9,489 nt of DNA. Source: Pseudomonadota bacterium (GTDB taxonomy: Bacteria > Pseudomonadota > Gammaproteobacteria > Burkholderiales > Thiobacillaceae). Below the pieces are notes generated by a model. It made no database searches. It was not told the origin of the DNA and saw nothing but the letters and a program-made list of their open reading frames with translations. Below, in pieces: positions 8,278-9,489 of the stretch; position 1 is the first letter of the stretch; every line of letters begins with the position of its first letter. The stretch is taken from positions 1-9,489 of the forward strand of contig JAKACL010000102.1 of NCBI GenBank assembly GCA_021821425.1, written 5' to 3'. A program made the translations under genes and the position numbers.

Positions 8278-8562
8278 TCAGCGAGGCTGCGGCTGGACCA
8301 GTTCACCCGGCCGGCTGCCGGGCCGCAGCGTGCCCTGATAGATGAAGCCCGCGCCATAGCGCCGGCTGCCGTCTGCCGCGACGATCGGCTCGTTCTCGCT
8401 CCAGATCCAGACATGGCCCTCGCGGGTGTCCAGAATGAACGCACGCCCGCCGCCCTGCCCGCCGGGCGCACCGGCCAGCGGCAGCGCCTGGTAGCGGCCA
8501 TCGTCCGCCAGCACGCCGCTCGCCAGCACCAGCAGTCCCACTGCCATCCATCGTGTCCGCAT
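8278..8562 (-). CDS. Small exported protein of unknown function
   Basis: A 94-residue protein. The start at 8562 is set by an AGGAGG sequence at 8573-8568, five bases upstream and immediately after the hslO stop. Longer starts in this frame run back through hslO and are unlikely. Residues 1-19 form a typical Sec signal peptide: basic MRTRW, a hydrophobic core, then LASGVLA before DD. The mature part of about 75 residues has a Gly-rich stretch (APGGQGGGR, 32-40) and a segment FILDTREGHVWIWSENE that looks beta-rich. It contains no cysteine and no lipobox. I recognise it only as resembling small uncharacterised proteobacterial exported proteins. It probably shares the hslO transcript (11-nt gap), but nothing shows a functional link to HslO or to the pilus. 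Confidence 0.8.
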   Translation of the reverse strand: MRTRWMAVGLLVLASGVLADDGRYQALPLAGAPGGQGGGRAFILDTREGHVWIWSENEPIVAADGSRRYGAGFIYQGTLRPGSRPGELVQPQPR

Positions 8563-8567
8563 CACGC

Positions 8568-8573
8568 CCTCCT
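8568..8573 (-). promoter_or_regulatory. Ribosome-binding site of the small exported protein
   Basis: AGGAGG on the minus strand, directly following the TGA of hslO, with a five-base spacer (GCGTG) to the ATG at 8562. It is one of only two strong Shine-Dalgarno sequences I see in the window and decides the start of this gene. Confidence 0.8.
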
Positions 8574-9425
8574 TCATTTGAACAAGGCCGCCACTGCGGC
8601 GGCATCGAGCACATATTCGTGGTTGCAGATGTCGTCGTGCACCCGGATTTCGCCCTGCTCGGCGAGGATGGATTCGCATTCCGCGCGCCCCACGCCATGC
8701 AGCATCGCATGGATCTTGGCCGGATCATACGGGCAGTGATAGTGGACCGGGCGCGGGTCGTAGACGCGCACGTCCTCTTCGGGGAACAGGCGCTCGATCA
8801 ACTTGATCGCGCCAAGACCGAGCAATTCGTCCGGGCGCACGGTGTCGGCCAGGATCTGCAGCCGGTTCCAGCCGTCGGGGTCGCGCGCCTCCGCGCCCGG
8901 CAGCGCCTGCAGAAACAGGCCCGCAGCGGTTTCGCCGTTGGCCGCCAGCCACAGCCGGGTCGGCGTCTGCTCGGACTGTTCCAGGTAATGCTCGAACACC
9001 GCAGCCAGCGTCTCGCCCTGCAGCGGCACATGGCTCTGATAGGGCTGGCGCATGCCGGCAGCGTCGAGCGTCAGCGTCAGCGCGCCCGCGCCCAGCAGTT
9101 CCGGCAGGCTGCCGGCTGCCAGTGCGGCCGGCGCGCGCGCCATGCCGCGCAGGCGCAAGTGTTCGTCGCAATCCATCACCAGCAGCGACACCTCGCCTTC
9201 GCCGCGCAACTGGAAGGTGATCCGCCCCGCCTGCTTGAGGTTGGCGGTGATCAGCGTGGTGACACCCGCCAGCTGGCCCAGCAGTTCGAGCACGGGTTCG
9301 GGGTAGGCGCGGCCTGCGGTCATGTCCTGCCAGGCATCGCCCAGCTGCACCCAGGCGCCGCGGATGTCGAGCTGCTCGAACAGGAAGCCGCGCACCCGGC
9401 TGGGCTGCGTGCCGGCGGCGCTCAA
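8574..9425 (-). CDS. hslO: Hsp33-family chaperone HslO with degenerate zinc/redox motif
   Basis: A 283-residue protein of normal length for Hsp33, a cytoplasmic holdase chaperone that in E. coli is switched on by oxidation of four zinc-bound cysteines. The N-terminal part starts with GFLFEQLDIRGAWVQL. The family core is clear: a YQSHVPLQGETL stretch at 129-140, YLEQSEQTPT at 147-156, and AGLFLQALPG at 168-177. The C-terminal domain contains LFPEEDVR and ends in a CNHEYVLD segment. By position, family Cys1 is C231 and Cys4 is C267 (36 apart, as in E. coli), but Cys2 is Y233 and Cys3 is D264. C250 and nearby H230, H263 and H269 are also present. The TTG start at 9425 is chosen because the frame has no ATG or GTG upstream in the window and the N-terminal motif begins a few residues later. 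Family assignment is firm; canonical redox activation is doubtful. Confidence 0.93.
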   Translation of the reverse strand: MSAAGTQPSRVRGFLFEQLDIRGAWVQLGDAWQDMTAGRAYPEPVLELLGQLAGVTTLITANLKQAGRITFQLRGEGEVSLLVMDCDEHLRLRGMARAPAALAAGSLPELLGAGALTLTLDAAGMRQPYQSHVPLQGETLAAVFEHYLEQSEQTPTRLWLAANGETAAGLFLQALPGAEARDPDGWNRLQILADTVRPDELLGLGAIKLIERLFPEEDVRVYDPRPVHYHCPYDPAKIHAMLHGVGRAECESILAEQGEIRVHDDICNHEYVLDAAAVAALFK

Positions 9426-9489
9426 TTGAGCTGCACCCGCTCGCCCCAGGGCACGGTGCCCTTGCCCTTGACCAGCCAGACCACCGGGT
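9422..9489 (-). CDS. C-terminal end of an unidentified protein (partial)
   Basis: Only the last 21 complete codons and the stop lie in the window; the gene enters from the right edge. The readable tail is PVVWLVKGKGTVPWGERVQL followed by Asn and a TGA stop. I do not recognise the family. Its TGA overlaps the TTG start of hslO by 4 nt (TTGA), which suggests the same transcript and translational coupling. The frame is open to the window edge. The start and most of the protein are outside, so no function can be given. Confidence 0.55.
   Translation of the reverse strand, partial: PVVWLVKGKGTVPWGERVQLN

Noticed and set aside
8215..8739. 174-codon plus-strand frame covering the gap before mshE
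   Set aside because: It runs antisense through the small exported gene and the end of hslO and has no domain I recognise.

Overview
This is a GC-rich Gram-negative window, most likely from a betaproteobacterium. That is an inference from the MSHA-type pilus gene set, the HslO protein and the base composition; nothing in the window fixes the genus. All supported genes lie on the minus strand, so the biological reading order runs from high to low coordinates.

Right-hand part (9489 to about 8278): the last codons of an unidentified protein, then hslO (Hsp33-type chaperone), then a small exported protein of unknown function. These three are packed with a 4-nt overlap and an 11-nt gap and look like one transcript. 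The chaperone keeps only two of the four family zinc/redox cysteines. A 71-bp gap follows, holding a T10 tract and a 9-bp inverted repeat, and it separates this unit from the pilus genes.

Pilus part (8206 to 1, continuing beyond the window): eight genes in the order of the downstream half of the Vibrio MSHA locus. They are mshE (assembly ATPase with an N-terminal MshEN c-di-GMP module), mshG (inner-membrane platform), mshA (major-type pilin), mshC, mshD, mshO and mshP (minor pilins), and mshQ (a very large exported protein with a LamG-like and a DUF6701-like region). The mshQ reading frame stays open from 2276 to the left edge, at least 758 codons. MshE would power and MshG anchor the polymerisation of MshA, the minor pilins would initiate the fibre, and MshQ is a candidate surface or tip component. 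mshF and mshB are absent between mshG and mshA, and mshI-mshN are not beside mshE.

From mshC onward the genes overlap by 4 to 17 nt and are probably translationally coupled. mshA is different: it has a 123-nt leader with a good ribosome-binding site. It is bracketed by two inverted repeats, one over the mshG stop codon and one perfect 10-bp repeat followed by a short T run inside the first codons of mshC. This fits a pilin cistron set up for more transcript than its neighbours. The pilin gene also contains a C8 run that could support slippage.
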